Part shown: positions 1 through 7,304 of the stretch, piece by piece | Layout of the letters: each line of letters begins with the position of its first letter | How positions within the stretch are numbered: position 1 is the first letter of the stretch | Source: a virus | Virus record (IMG/VR): IMGVR_UViG_3300020582_000013 | Coordinates: 1-48,133 of that record | Direction: 5' to 3' (one strand) | DNA: 48,133 nucleotides | The notes under the pieces: generated by a model | The model's database searches: none | Seen by the model: the letters and a program-made list of their open reading frames with translations, nothing else | Told to the model about the DNA's origin: nothing | Program-made: the position numbers and the translations under genes

Positions 1-138
1 GTCGGTACCAGTGTCATAAAATCGGTGATCGGCGCAGAGCCGGTGCCGAGATCGCCGCCGTCCGGATTGCCGGATGTGAAGGTGCCGCCAGCCAGAAGTT
101 CCAGAGGAACGCGGGTGGGGCGCGAGGAAACGACTTCA
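1..138. repeat. Terminal direct repeat, left copy
   Basis: Bases 1-138 match 47996-48133 in the same orientation, with mismatches only at 6 (t versus g) and 128 (a versus g). Because the repeat lies inside one open reading frame that becomes complete on merging, it is best read as the overlap of a circular assembly and not as a biological terminal repeat. The two mismatches suggest strain variation in the sampled population. Confidence 0.9.
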
Positions 139-260
139 ATATCGGTACGCGATTTGATTTCGTTCCAGAGAGTTGCATCCAGTTGATAGAGAAGGCTTAA
201 TTGAGGACGAACCTTCTCATGCTGGAGGGCGAATGTTTGCGCAACCGTACCTTGGGCCAC
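1..260 (-). CDS. Major capsid protein, N-terminal part (gene spans the contig join)
   Basis: This is the first 81 codons plus overlap of a 424-residue protein that continues at 46981-48133 once the 138-bp terminal repeat is merged. The start is a GTG at 260 preceded by GAGGG about 7 nt upstream, and an in-frame stop lies further upstream at 282-284. The segment contains a conserved-looking stretch (VVSSRPTRVPLEL) typical of capsid N-arms. The gene follows scaffold and portal, the usual order for a coat protein. The two repeat copies differ at two bases: one is synonymous (GTA/GTC) and one changes Ser to Pro in the VVSS stretch. Identification as coat protein rests on position, length and composition; no catalytic motif exists to confirm it. 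Confidence 0.75.
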   Translation of the reverse strand, partial: MAQGTVAQTFALQHEKVRPQLSLLYQLDATLWNEIKSRTDIEVVSSRPTRVPLELLAGGTFTSGNPDGGDLGTGSAPITDFMTLVP

Positions 261-390
261 AGTAATACCCTCGAAAGAGAATTACCGCTCGCGTCCAAGT
301 TCGCCCGAAGGCCAGCATTGTTGTGCTGTGTCGCCGCTTGCGATTGTGTTTGAGGCTCTCTATGTTTTTGGCTGCCTGCCCTTGGCTTAT
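261..390. other. Short gap upstream of the capsid gene
   Basis: About 110-130 bp between the 95-residue gene (stop at 391) and the capsid start. It holds the capsid ribosome-binding site (GAGGG) and no convincing terminator or promoter that I can see. In a highly transcribed virion operon this is the longest gap around the head genes, so it could carry a capsid-specific promoter or an RNA processing site. Confidence 0.4.
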
Positions 391-678
391 TTAATGTGGG
401 TTCCGGTCCCAGTTCTGCGGGCTCAGGCTTTCTTGAACACTTTGAGTTCTCGGCATTAGAGTAGCACAGAGTCTTGAAATGCGCGGGTCAGATTCGATAC
501 TGACCATCCAGGTGATCGCGTCGAACGATCCCTCGCTACTTTTGCATTCACGAGTGACACCAGGGTTCCCGGTCATTCTGCAGACGATTTGCGGTCGGCT
601 ACATATCTTAGCGTGTCCTTGGATTTTCAGCCCTTGCAGGCCACCGATTCCCACGCCGCCGCGCATTTCTACGCCCAT
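391..678 (-). CDS. Small protein between scaffold and capsid, unknown function
   Basis: A 95-residue reading frame whose ATG lies inside the last codons of the scaffold gene (stop at 669-671), consistent with translational coupling. The N-terminus is Gly/Met rich (MGVEMRGGVGIGG) and there are scattered Cys residues but no paired zinc motif. It sits where head decoration or capsid assembly proteins are often found, but nothing in the sequence proves that. The composition is less clearly protein-like than its neighbours, so a spurious frame remains possible. Confidence 0.45.
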   Translation of the reverse strand: MGVEMRGGVGIGGLQGLKIQGHAKICSRPQIVCRMTGNPGVTRECKSSEGSFDAITWMVSIESDPRISRLCATLMPRTQSVQESLSPQNWDRNPH

Positions 679-1913
679 TGTACCCGCCTGCCATCCTTCA
701 GAATCGCCTGATTCTTGAAAATGTCATCGGGTTTGGTTTTGAAACGGTCGATCTGCGAGGCCGATGGTTGGCTTTTGAGCATGACGATACCCTTTGCGGC
801 AGGTTGTGTGGCTGCGGTCGCGACAGTTTTCTTTTCGCCAGCCTTCGCAGCCGCCTTGGTTACGCCGAAGACCTTCGCCGCGCTGGGCACCAGTTTGGGC
901 ACCCTTTCGTCAAGCTTCTGCTGCTCAAGCTTGGCTAGCCCGTCCCGATCGCCGGAAGTAATCAGCCGATTGCGGCGGTCGAGGAAAGCTTTGTCCGCTC
1001 CGAGCAGTTTCCCGATGCGCGAAGATACCCATGAGGCCACGGCTTCTCTGCGGTCCGGATCCATCGTCTCCCAGTCACCGAAAGGCTTGATTTCCCGCGC
1101 AATGATCGAATCGCGGTGCTTGATTGAATCGGAGTCGACGGATTTGACCAGCGCTTCGGCCTGACGTTGCTGGAACTGCTGTTCTTTCTGCGTAAGAGCT
1201 TGCTCGCGTGCGTCGACCTTCTTTTCCGGGACTTTGGACGCGGTTGCACGGAATGATTCGACCCAATCGATGATTTCCTGGATTCCGCCCTTCGCCGCGT
1301 CACCAGCAGTCGTCAGCAGGCCCTTCAAAGCGTTCGTAAGCCCTACCCCATCAAAGGTGTTGACGAATATCCGGCTCTGGACGTGGTTGTACATCTCCGG
1401 ATTGATCTGCGCGAACTCCTGAAGGGCAATAGGCACCATTTTGGCGAAGGATTCCGGATCGCCCTCTGCCAGCTTCTTGACGAAATCCGGCTTGCCTTCG
1501 ATATACGCTGCGTCCAGCCCTTCCCAGTCGGCTAATTCCTGTTTGGCGTTCTCGACAAACTCCCGGCCACCGACCTCGGTGATGAATTTGTGTGTTTCAA
1601 GCAGCGCAGGCAGTCCGCCAACCGCATCGATCTGCTTTTTCGACCACACCGCATCACGAATGAAACCCGGCAACGCAGGGTCGAGCGCCTTCAAAGCTTC
1701 CTTCTTGGTTGGATCTTTAATCAGCCCCGCGGCGTCGAATTTCCCCGTCGTCTGCGTCTGTTCGGAAGGTTGCGTTTCGGTAGCTTCCGCTCCCGCGTCT
1801 CCCTGCGCTTCAATTTCTGTTGACTCTGTGGATACCTCTTGAACATTTCCCGGTTCCGAGGTTGCAACGGATTCTCCTCCGGTACTTGCGGGTGCTGCGA
1901 TGGCTTCAGGCAT
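669..1913 (-). CDS. Scaffolding protein
   Basis: A 414-residue protein between portal and capsid, the standard place for the internal scaffold that directs procapsid assembly and then leaves. The first 60 residues are acidic and Ser/Thr/Glu rich and probably disordered. The middle and C-terminal parts are charged and helical, with a Gln/Lys-rich segment near residue 245 (KEQQFQQRQAEALVK) that could form a coiled coil. The C-terminal third is basic and Lys/Ala rich, typical of a coat-binding helix-turn-helix. The ATG at 1913 overlaps the portal stop by 8 bp. Assignment rests on gene order and composition, since scaffolds diverge strongly. Confidence 0.7.
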   Translation of the reverse strand: MPEAIAAPASTGGESVATSEPGNVQEVSTESTEIEAQGDAGAEATETQPSEQTQTTGKFDAAGLIKDPTKKEALKALDPALPGFIRDAVWSKKQIDAVGGLPALLETHKFITEVGGREFVENAKQELADWEGLDAAYIEGKPDFVKKLAEGDPESFAKMVPIALQEFAQINPEMYNHVQSRIFVNTFDGVGLTNALKGLLTTAGDAAKGGIQEIIDWVESFRATASKVPEKKVDAREQALTQKEQQFQQRQAEALVKSVDSDSIKHRDSIIAREIKPFGDWETMDPDRREAVASWVSSRIGKLLGADKAFLDRRNRLITSGDRDGLAKLEQQKLDERVPKLVPSAAKVFGVTKAAAKAGEKKTVATAATQPAAKGIVMLKSQPSASQIDRFKTKPDDIFKNQAILKDGRRVQWA

Positions 1914-4239
1914 TTACGGGCGCTCCTTGCGGTTTGGGTTTGTTTTTCTGCATCTCTGCGGCTGCAACCTCTGGGGGCGGCAGGGTGATACCCGCCTTCG
2001 CGGCCAACTGAATTTGACCAGATGGCGGCAAATCGGCATAGTTGATCGATTCTGACGGTGGTTTGCCCGGCGCCGGCGGCGTCTGCGCAGCGAGCGCGGC
2101 CTTGTGGGCTTTGCCGTGCAGTTTCACGTTCTCGATGCCTGCCTGATTGTTCTTTTCCTTTTCCTGCTCGCATTGCTCGGAAGCCAGCCAGTCCTGGATG
2201 ACGTCGATGTGGAACTGGTGGAAATCCCAATCCGGATCAATCGGGACAGTGGGTTGCGCCATCTGCTGCTGTACCTGCTGAAGGACTTCCGGCGTCGGCG
2301 GTGGCGGTTCGGGCATTCCCTGCGCCATGCCCTGCTGAACCTTTTGCGCCATCGCAGCCAAAGCCTGTTGCGGAGTCGGGACATTGGGGCCGGATTTCAA
2401 CAATTCCTCAATTTCCCGCAACTGCTGGATTCTCGCGTCCGCTCCGGGAATCTCGAGGTCGGTATCGGTGTTTTCCTTGATCAACTCCTGATTTTCCGGG
2501 AGAGACACGATCGCCTGCAATGCCGGTACTTTCTCGGCCAGCGTGATCATCGACATCAAAATAGCGCGCTTCGCCGCTCGGGTATCCGGGAAGCTGACGT
2601 CGACCTCCGCATAGAAATCGCCTGCATTCAGGTCTGCCGTATCGATTTCCTTAACCGAATCCGGCTTTAAAGCAGTTCCAGGAACATTGATGGCGATCTT
2701 CTGACCGCCCTCCTGCGCCTTTTCTCCGCAGCGCTTGATGGCAAGCTCCTCAAGACCCGCCAAGAGCCACTGCGAGGCTCCCCAGGCTATCCCCATCTGC
2801 CCTAAAGCCTGTTCGCGCATCAACTGGATCCCGCCCTTGGTCTCGTTATGTTCGTCGCTCGTCCCCATCAAAGACGGAAGAGCCGCGGTGATGAGCTGCG
2901 CCAGCTCTCCGGAGAGATATTCGATAGCCTGGATCAAATCAGGAGAAATCTGCACCGGCTGGCCAAAGAGAATCTTGTCCTGGATCCGTTCATGGGGCTG
3001 CAAAACGACCGGATTCGTGTTTCCGGGCTCCGATCTATGCTCCTGCTGGGCCTGGAGATCAAAGGTCTCCTTGTCCATGTAGTTTTCGGGGATGCAATAC
3101 TCGTGCATCTCCTTGCGCAGGTTCATCAGATCGTTGAAAGCGTCCTGAATCGGCACAAACGCCTTCAATAGACTGGTCCGGTTCTGCCCGTCCCCGGGCT
3201 TGGCGTGAGCGACCCGGATCCGCTTGTCCATCGACTCATTGAAGGACTCGCAATACGCTCCGCCGCAGACGATTAGCCGAATCCCGCCCGGATAAATCTC
3301 CTTCAACCACTTCCTGTCTTCTTTGGGGGCCTTTTTATAGAACGCGGGCCGGAAGAAAGCGACATGCCTCGTGGTCAGGTGCTCCCAGGTCTCCCCGGTA
3401 GCCGTGATGAGTTTGGTCCCCTGCACAACGCCGATTCTGGCCATCCGCTCATAGGCTGACTCGCCTGAATCCTGTGATCCGGACTTGATTTTCGACTCGC
3501 CCTGACCGTCGACCGCATCGGGATATTGATCCTGCAGCAATTCCGTCTCGAATTCCTTCGATTGAACCGCGTATGTCCAGTCATCCAGGCATTTCTGCGT
3601 GATTGGGACTTTCCACTCCAGAACTCCGTCGATTTCTAGCTTCTCCGCCCCGACCGGGTCGCCGTTCAGGTCATGCCCGTATTTCGGGTCCGCGTCGTCG
3701 TCGCACACCATCCCGACAACCCGCCCGTCGGTGCACATAAGCCGCGCGACCTCGATTTGCAGATTTTTGATGTCGTTGATCTGCTCGATGCGGTTCTTAT
3801 ACTGATCGGCAATGGTGGCTGAAGTGATGTCGACGGTGCGCTTCGCGGTTCTCGGCACCATGTGCGCCCCGACCGGGTTCTGGGATAGCGCTGAAACCAG
3901 AGTCCTCAGAAATGCCGAGTAAATGTCGTAGACGTCGGCATACCGCTCCTGGTCGGAAGACGTTCCCGATGCCCCGCCCTGAAACAGCGGCGCAAACATC
4001 ATGGTCGACCAGTTCCAGTAAATGTATTGAATGGAGCGGGAATAGAATCTCTGCTGGCGAGCGTCGATGACCTCGGTACGCCTTGAATAGACTTCGCGGG
4101 TCAGCGCTTGACGCAACAGGGCTTTGAGGACGTTTTGTTTCTCTTCGGGAAGATTCGGAAAGCCGTCTTCCTGCTGCCAGTCTTCGCCTTCAGGCTGTTC
4201 TGTCGGCTCTTCAGGCACCGCCAGCGTGCTAGTTGCCAT
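1906..4239 (-). CDS. Portal protein (P22-like size)
   Basis: A 777-residue protein immediately upstream of the scaffold. The portal is the dodecameric ring at one capsid vertex through which DNA is packaged and ejected. Its length matches the large portals of P22-like podoviruses. The N-terminal 200 residues are helical and rich in Arg and Tyr. The middle contains long helical segments with Asn/Gln, and the C-terminal third is Pro/Gln rich with repeated alanine-glutamine helices (LQQVQQQMAQ), as in the extended barrel of long portals. The start at 4239 overlaps the preceding Tat-like gene by 11 bp. Terminase upstream and scaffold plus capsid downstream support the call. Confidence 0.85.
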   Translation of the reverse strand: MATSTLAVPEEPTEQPEGEDWQQEDGFPNLPEEKQNVLKALLRQALTREVYSRRTEVIDARQQRFYSRSIQYIYWNWSTMMFAPLFQGGASGTSSDQERYADVYDIYSAFLRTLVSALSQNPVGAHMVPRTAKRTVDITSATIADQYKNRIEQINDIKNLQIEVARLMCTDGRVVGMVCDDDADPKYGHDLNGDPVGAEKLEIDGVLEWKVPITQKCLDDWTYAVQSKEFETELLQDQYPDAVDGQGESKIKSGSQDSGESAYERMARIGVVQGTKLITATGETWEHLTTRHVAFFRPAFYKKAPKEDRKWLKEIYPGGIRLIVCGGAYCESFNESMDKRIRVAHAKPGDGQNRTSLLKAFVPIQDAFNDLMNLRKEMHEYCIPENYMDKETFDLQAQQEHRSEPGNTNPVVLQPHERIQDKILFGQPVQISPDLIQAIEYLSGELAQLITAALPSLMGTSDEHNETKGGIQLMREQALGQMGIAWGASQWLLAGLEELAIKRCGEKAQEGGQKIAINVPGTALKPDSVKEIDTADLNAGDFYAEVDVSFPDTRAAKRAILMSMITLAEKVPALQAIVSLPENQELIKENTDTDLEIPGADARIQQLREIEELLKSGPNVPTPQQALAAMAQKVQQGMAQGMPEPPPPTPEVLQQVQQQMAQPTVPIDPDWDFHQFHIDVIQDWLASEQCEQEKEKNNQAGIENVKLHGKAHKAALAAQTPPAPGKPPSESINYADLPPSGQIQLAAKAGITLPPPEVAAAEMQKNKPKPQGAPVNA

Positions 4240-4516
4240 TCAATTTACCCGGATAGACACCGCGCGAAATTCCCGCATAGACTCCAGAATGCAGCGCCGT
4301 CTGCCAATAAAGCAACCCATCAAGATTCGAGTAGAAAAGGCCATCAATATCAGATTCCAAAATCTGTCGCTGCATAGCGATGGTATCTGAGACCGTGAGA
4401 ATCTTGCTTCTTTGCCAACCTCCAACTGGCGCAAAGATATAAGTCTTAGGCGCGACGATCGCGGCTGTCGTAACTGCACCGAAGAGTCCGAAAAATTTGC
4501 GCCTGCTAATTTCCAA
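4229..4516 (-). CDS. Small protein with twin-arginine-type signal
   Basis: Read from a TTG at 4516 preceded by a strong GGAGG 6 nt upstream, this is a 95-residue protein starting with EISRRKFFGLFGAVTTAAIV. That is a twin-arginine (S-R-R-x-F-F) motif followed by a hydrophobic core and an Ala-Pro junction, as in Tat export signals. The mature part is about 60 residues, with Asp/Leu/Tyr-rich segments (DIDGLFYSNLDGLLYW) and no recognised domain. It overlaps the portal start. A phage virion operon is an odd place for a Tat substrate; it could instead be a membrane-anchored protein. A longer frame from 4564 exists but has no comparable ribosome-binding site. Confidence 0.6.
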   Translation of the reverse strand: MEISRRKFFGLFGAVTTAAIVAPKTYIFAPVGGWQRSKILTVSDTIAMQRQILESDIDGLFYSNLDGLLYWQTALHSGVYAGISRGVYPGKLNGN

Positions 4517-4739
4517 GAATCGCCTCCGCGCGCTCGATATCCCCTTGCCGCCAACCCATTGCAATGGTAATCACACAGGTTCTCAAGGTATCGCAGCATA
4601 GATTCGAGCCCTCGACGTTCAACTGGCCGCAATAAGGACAGGTGATGGTGCACATCTCGCCCGCCGCGCGCACCCGCTCCATCTGATCCTTGACGGACTT
4701 GATCTTCTGGCGACTGGCGAGTTCCTCGGCGGTGAGCAT
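4506..4739 (-). CDS. Small Cys-rich (zinc-binding) protein
   Basis: A 77-residue protein whose ATG overlaps the stop of the previous gene (TGATG). A charged helix (residues 1-30) is followed by CPYCGQLN and a later CC and C, giving a likely Cys4 zinc site. The segment after it is hydrophobic (CVITIAMGW). No family is recognised. The frame continues upstream to 4778 without a better start signal, so I use the TGATG junction. Confidence 0.55.
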   Translation of the reverse strand: MLTAEELASRQKIKSVKDQMERVRAAGEMCTITCPYCGQLNVEGSNLCCDTLRTCVITIAMGWRQGDIERAEAILGN

Positions 4740-4888
4740 CAGCGCCCCCAAATAATCTTTAGATATGGCACTATCCACGCGAGCGGAGCCGGTTCAGCAC
4801 GATAATCGCACCTCCAGCAATTGCCATAAGCACGATCCCAGACAGCTTCTTCGCCACACTTCGGACATTTCAAACCATGATCAATCAT
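4739..4888 (-). CDS. 49-residue zinc-ribbon protein
   Basis: A tiny gene with ATGA overlap to the preceding gene and TGATG overlap to the following one. It contains two CxxC pairs (CPKCGEEAVWDRAYGNCWRC), a minimal zinc ribbon, followed by a Trp/Pro-rich hydrophobic tail. Function is unknown. It is one of several small zinc ribbons in this operon. Confidence 0.6.
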   Translation of the reverse strand: MIDHGLKCPKCGEEAVWDRAYGNCWRCDYRAEPAPLAWIVPYLKIIWGR

Positions 4889-5091
4889 TTCGCCCTCAAC
4901 CCGCGCGCCAGTCGGCGCAGCGCGCCTTCCTTCTTGACATGTTCTGGCTTGCCTTCCTCGGATCCCGACGCGAAATCATGAAGCTGCTGGTGACTCATCG
5001 CCAGCAACCCACGGTTCCGCTTATTGAGCTTCGATGGCTCGTGTTCTGCGATCGCCATCGCCTTTTGCTGTGCTTTCGATACGCTCGGCAT
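4885..5091 (-). CDS. DUF3008-like small basic phage protein
   Basis: A 68-residue, Lys/Arg/His-rich protein beginning MPSVSKAQQKAMAIAEHEPSK and containing SHQQLHDFASGSEEGKPEHV. From memory this pattern recurs in small phage proteins close to virion genes (DUF3008-like); the role is unknown. A ribosome-binding site (GAGGGGTGAGCG) precedes the ATG, and the stop overlaps the next gene by ATGA. Confidence 0.65.
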   Translation of the reverse strand: MPSVSKAQQKAMAIAEHEPSKLNKRNRGLLAMSHQQLHDFASGSEEGKPEHVKKEGALRRLARGLRAK

Positions 5092-5101
5092 CGCTCACCC
5101 C

Positions 5102-5668
5102 TCAGTACAGGACGTGAGTTGTCGAAGCGTACACGGAGCCAGCCGCGGCGTTGTAGCTGAACACGCCCGGAATCCCGGAATAATCGAGAATCGTGGTCAG
5201 AACCGAAAGCGATTTGTACGTCACCAGAGCAGTCAGGCCGGCCGCGTGCGATGCGAACAGCTTGAACCATGCCGGAGACAATGCCACCAGGCCGCCGCCG
5301 GCGCCGATGCGGTTGACCGCCGCTTCCTGCACCCCAAACGACCCCGAAGAGATGATTTCGCCCGCTCCATGCGCATTGGCAAACGATGCGGTAAACGTGC
5401 ACGCATTCAGCCCCAGAGGATTCGCTGCCGAGACCGCCGTAATGACCACGGTTTCCGCATTCGCCCCGGTTCCTACCGTCAGGAGGCCATTCACGATCAG
5501 CGGCAGGATCTTCTGCCCATCCTGAGTGGTTGAATAGCCCAACTCAACCGTGTATGTCTGCGATCCGGTGCCCGAGTTGGCAGAGGAAAGGATCAAAGGC
5601 GGAACCGACGGATTCACTCCGAAGGCGAAATCGTAAGCGTTGGCAACTCCGTTGTTGACTGAAGCCAT
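5102..5668 (-). CDS. Probable virion-associated protein, unknown fold
   Basis: A 188-residue protein with a strong AAGGAG site before ATG. It is rich in Ala, Gly, Ser, Thr and small aliphatics and low in charge, with many short beta-prone segments (SQTYTVELGYSTTQDGQ, NAETVVITAVSAANPLG). This composition is typical of capsid decoration or tail proteins. It lies between small accessory genes and the portal. No specific family is recognised; a head decoration or stabilisation protein is the most reasonable guess. Confidence 0.55.
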   Translation of the reverse strand: MASVNNGVANAYDFAFGVNPSVPPLILSSANSGTGSQTYTVELGYSTTQDGQKILPLIVNGLLTVGTGANAETVVITAVSAANPLGLNACTFTASFANAHGAGEIISSGSFGVQEAAVNRIGAGGGLVALSPAWFKLFASHAAGLTALVTYKSLSVLTTILDYSGIPGVFSYNAAAGSVYASTTHVLY

Positions 5669-5677
5669 TGTCTCTCC

Positions 5678-5875
5678 TTATGCCGGAAACGTTTCAGTAA
5701 CGCTCGGGCTTTCGATGTCCACTTGCTTGAATTTGCCCTGGGAGTGGCACCCGGTGCAAATCCTGTCGGGCGGAAAGTTCATATAAACCAGTCCGCACGT
5801 CAGGCAGTAAAAGATGCGGACCACCGCCGATTTCTTGGCCAGCGGTCCCGGTACGGGTTGAGCGATTCCCGGCAT
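5678..5875 (-). CDS. Small zinc-ribbon protein
   Basis: A 65-residue protein starting at a TAATG overlap with the His-rich gene upstream. It contains CLTCGLVY...CTGC, a Cys4 zinc ribbon of rubredoxin-like spacing, flanked by basic segments. Function is not known. Its tight coupling to the upstream gene suggests co-regulated expression. Confidence 0.6.
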   Translation of the reverse strand: MPGIAQPVPGPLAKKSAVVRIFYCLTCGLVYMNFPPDRICTGCHSQGKFKQVDIESPSVTETFPA

Positions 5876-6321
5876 TACATTCCCAACGCCGAGCCCTGCA
5901 TCGCAGGCTCGCCCATCGGTGGTTCTTCTCCCATCGGCCGACCATCTCCGAGAGCTTCGTCCAAATGACCTTTCGCGCCCTCTGTGTCCTCATGCTCGCG
6001 GTGATCGGGTTCCCCGCCGGACTCGACCCCATGCGAGTGCACCCCGACGCCGTCATGGTGGGCGTGGAAGTGCTTCTCTCCCGCGCCTCCATGAATCTTG
6101 GATAGATGTGCGTGCATGTGTCCGATTGACTCGTGCTGCTCTTCCTTGCCGCCGTGCACGGTGTGAAATGTCCCGTCGCCGTGGTTATGCACCTCGGTCA
6201 TCTCGCCTTCGGTCTCCTTGGGCTCGGACTCTTTCGGCTCCGATTCCTTAGGTTCTTTCGGCGAGTGCATGCGCGCGGATTGATCGTTGTGGCGGTAGAC
6301 GCCGCCGGAGTCAAGAGGCAT
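5875..6321 (-). CDS. Histidine-rich acidic protein
   Basis: A 148-residue, highly polar protein. Residues 20-40 hold a triple KESEP-type repeat. Residues 42-105 are packed with His (HNHGDGTFHTVHGG, HMHAHLSKIHGG, HFHAHHDGVGVHSHG). The C-terminus is Pro/Met/Gly rich (GRPMGEEPPMGEP). No fold is recognised, and the protein is probably disordered and able to bind divalent metal ions. Similar His-rich proteins occur near portal genes of other tailed phages, so a virion role is possible. Confidence 0.65.
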   Translation of the reverse strand: MPLDSGGVYRHNDQSARMHSPKEPKESEPKESEPKETEGEMTEVHNHGDGTFHTVHGGKEEQHESIGHMHAHLSKIHGGAGEKHFHAHHDGVGVHSHGVESGGEPDHREHEDTEGAKGHLDEALGDGRPMGEEPPMGEPAMQGSALGM

Positions 6322-6331
6322 GGCTTTCTCC

Positions 6332-6820
6332 TTACGCTACCTGCGATGCAACGCCCGTGGGCTCAACCGGAGGCGGCGGGGCTACCTGCGGAATCGTGAA
6401 GGAAACCACGTTGGATGAAATGACCGTCACGCCGTCGGTGCCGAGGAAGGCGAAACCGACTGACCCATTGGCCGCCGTATCGCTTGAGGCCACAGTCGCC
6501 ACAACCTGATTCGCCAGCGGCACTGCGCCATTGGTTGCATCCGTGGTCGCGGGAGCGAACGTGATGAGAGGGTCAGGGGAACTCCAGTTGAGGGTTGGAT
6601 TGTAGCCTGCCGGCGCTGTGACGCCTGCCGGAAAAGTGATGACGCCTGCGAATTGGCCGGTTGTACCCGGTGCGATCGATCCGATTGCCATATCATCTCC
6701 TACTTGAAATGCGGTTGCGTGTGGAAATTCGAGCAGCCGCAGGATTCGCCTGAGTAGCTGCAGTTCGTCGCGCTCTTCCTCGTTGGGAGGAAAATGCCGG
6801 GGTTCGCGATATTCGTTCAT
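6332..6820 (-). CDS. Protein with a single Ig-like beta domain
   Basis: A 162-residue protein. The first 40 residues are charged and helical (PPNEEERDELQLLRRILRLL). The rest resembles a bacterial immunoglobulin-like domain, with alternating beta-prone Thr/Val stretches (PTLNWSSPDPLITFAPAT, VVATVASSDTAANGSVGF), and it ends in a Pro-rich tail. Such domains decorate phage capsids and tails and bind glycans weakly. The start overlaps the previous gene by ATGA. Confidence 0.6.
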   Translation of the reverse strand: MNEYREPRHFPPNEEERDELQLLRRILRLLEFPHATAFQVGDDMAIGSIAPGTTGQFAGVITFPAGVTAPAGYNPTLNWSSPDPLITFAPATTDATNGAVPLANQVVATVASSDTAANGSVGFAFLGTDGVTVISSNVVSFTIPQVAPPPPVEPTGVASQVA

Positions 6821-6999
6821 TTCTTCAGGGTCGGCTTCCAGTCCGATGCTGGCTTGCTGGCTGTGGGCTTGGCTGTCGCGTTTTGCTCAGCTTTCGGCAA
6901 CCCATCCAACTGTGAAATCAAAGACTTCACCTGCTCGGCCTTGTTGGGCATCAACAGGTTGTTCGATTCAAAGATGTACATCAGGTGATCTAAAGTCAT
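6817..6999 (-). CDS. 60-residue helical protein, unknown
   Basis: A small protein coupled by ATGA overlaps on both sides. Residues 1-40 are predicted helical (EQVKSLISQLDGLPKAEQ) and the tail is Lys/Pro/Ser rich. No family is recognised. Confidence 0.5.
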   Translation of the reverse strand: MTLDHLMYIFESNNLLMPNKAEQVKSLISQLDGLPKAEQNATAKPTASKPASDWKPTLKK

Positions 7000-7304
7000 T
7001 TCCCCTCCAGTGCTGCGATGTTGTTGGCCGTAACTTTGGCCTGGTGCTCGACGGGTTTCAGGGATTCAAATTCGGCGCGGGAGCGCGCTTCCGCCAACCC
7101 TACTCTACGCCGATGCGGGTCTTGTGGCTTGGCTTCAACCTGAAAATTCGCCTTAACCTTGAGATCGTCGACCGCAACCAGTTTTCCAGCAAACGAAGGT
7201 TTCAGCAGTTTCCGGTCCTGCCATGCCACAAACAAAGGCCATGCATGCCGGAAGACGATTCCAGCCACAAACGAGACAACCGAAATTACCGCGGCCTCGA
7301 CCAT
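6996..7304 (-). CDS. Small membrane protein overlapping the terL 3' end
   Basis: A 102-residue protein read from ATG 7304 with GGAG upstream, overlapping the end of terL. A hydrophobic N-terminal segment (VEAAVISVVSFVAGIVF) is a likely single membrane helix. A basic, charged soluble part follows (KLVAVDDLKVKANFQVEAK). It ends with ATGA coupling to the next gene. It could be a membrane-anchored virion or superinfection protein; no family is recognised. Confidence 0.55.
   Translation of the reverse strand: MVEAAVISVVSFVAGIVFRHAWPLFVAWQDRKLLKPSFAGKLVAVDDLKVKANFQVEAKPQDPHRRRVGLAEARSRAEFESLKPVEHQAKVTANNIAALEGK

Noticed and set aside
1721-2230. Minus-strand 169-codon frame overlapping the portal/scaffold junction
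   Set aside because: Arg/Gln/His-rich shadow in another frame of the portal and scaffold genes, which fully explain the DNA.
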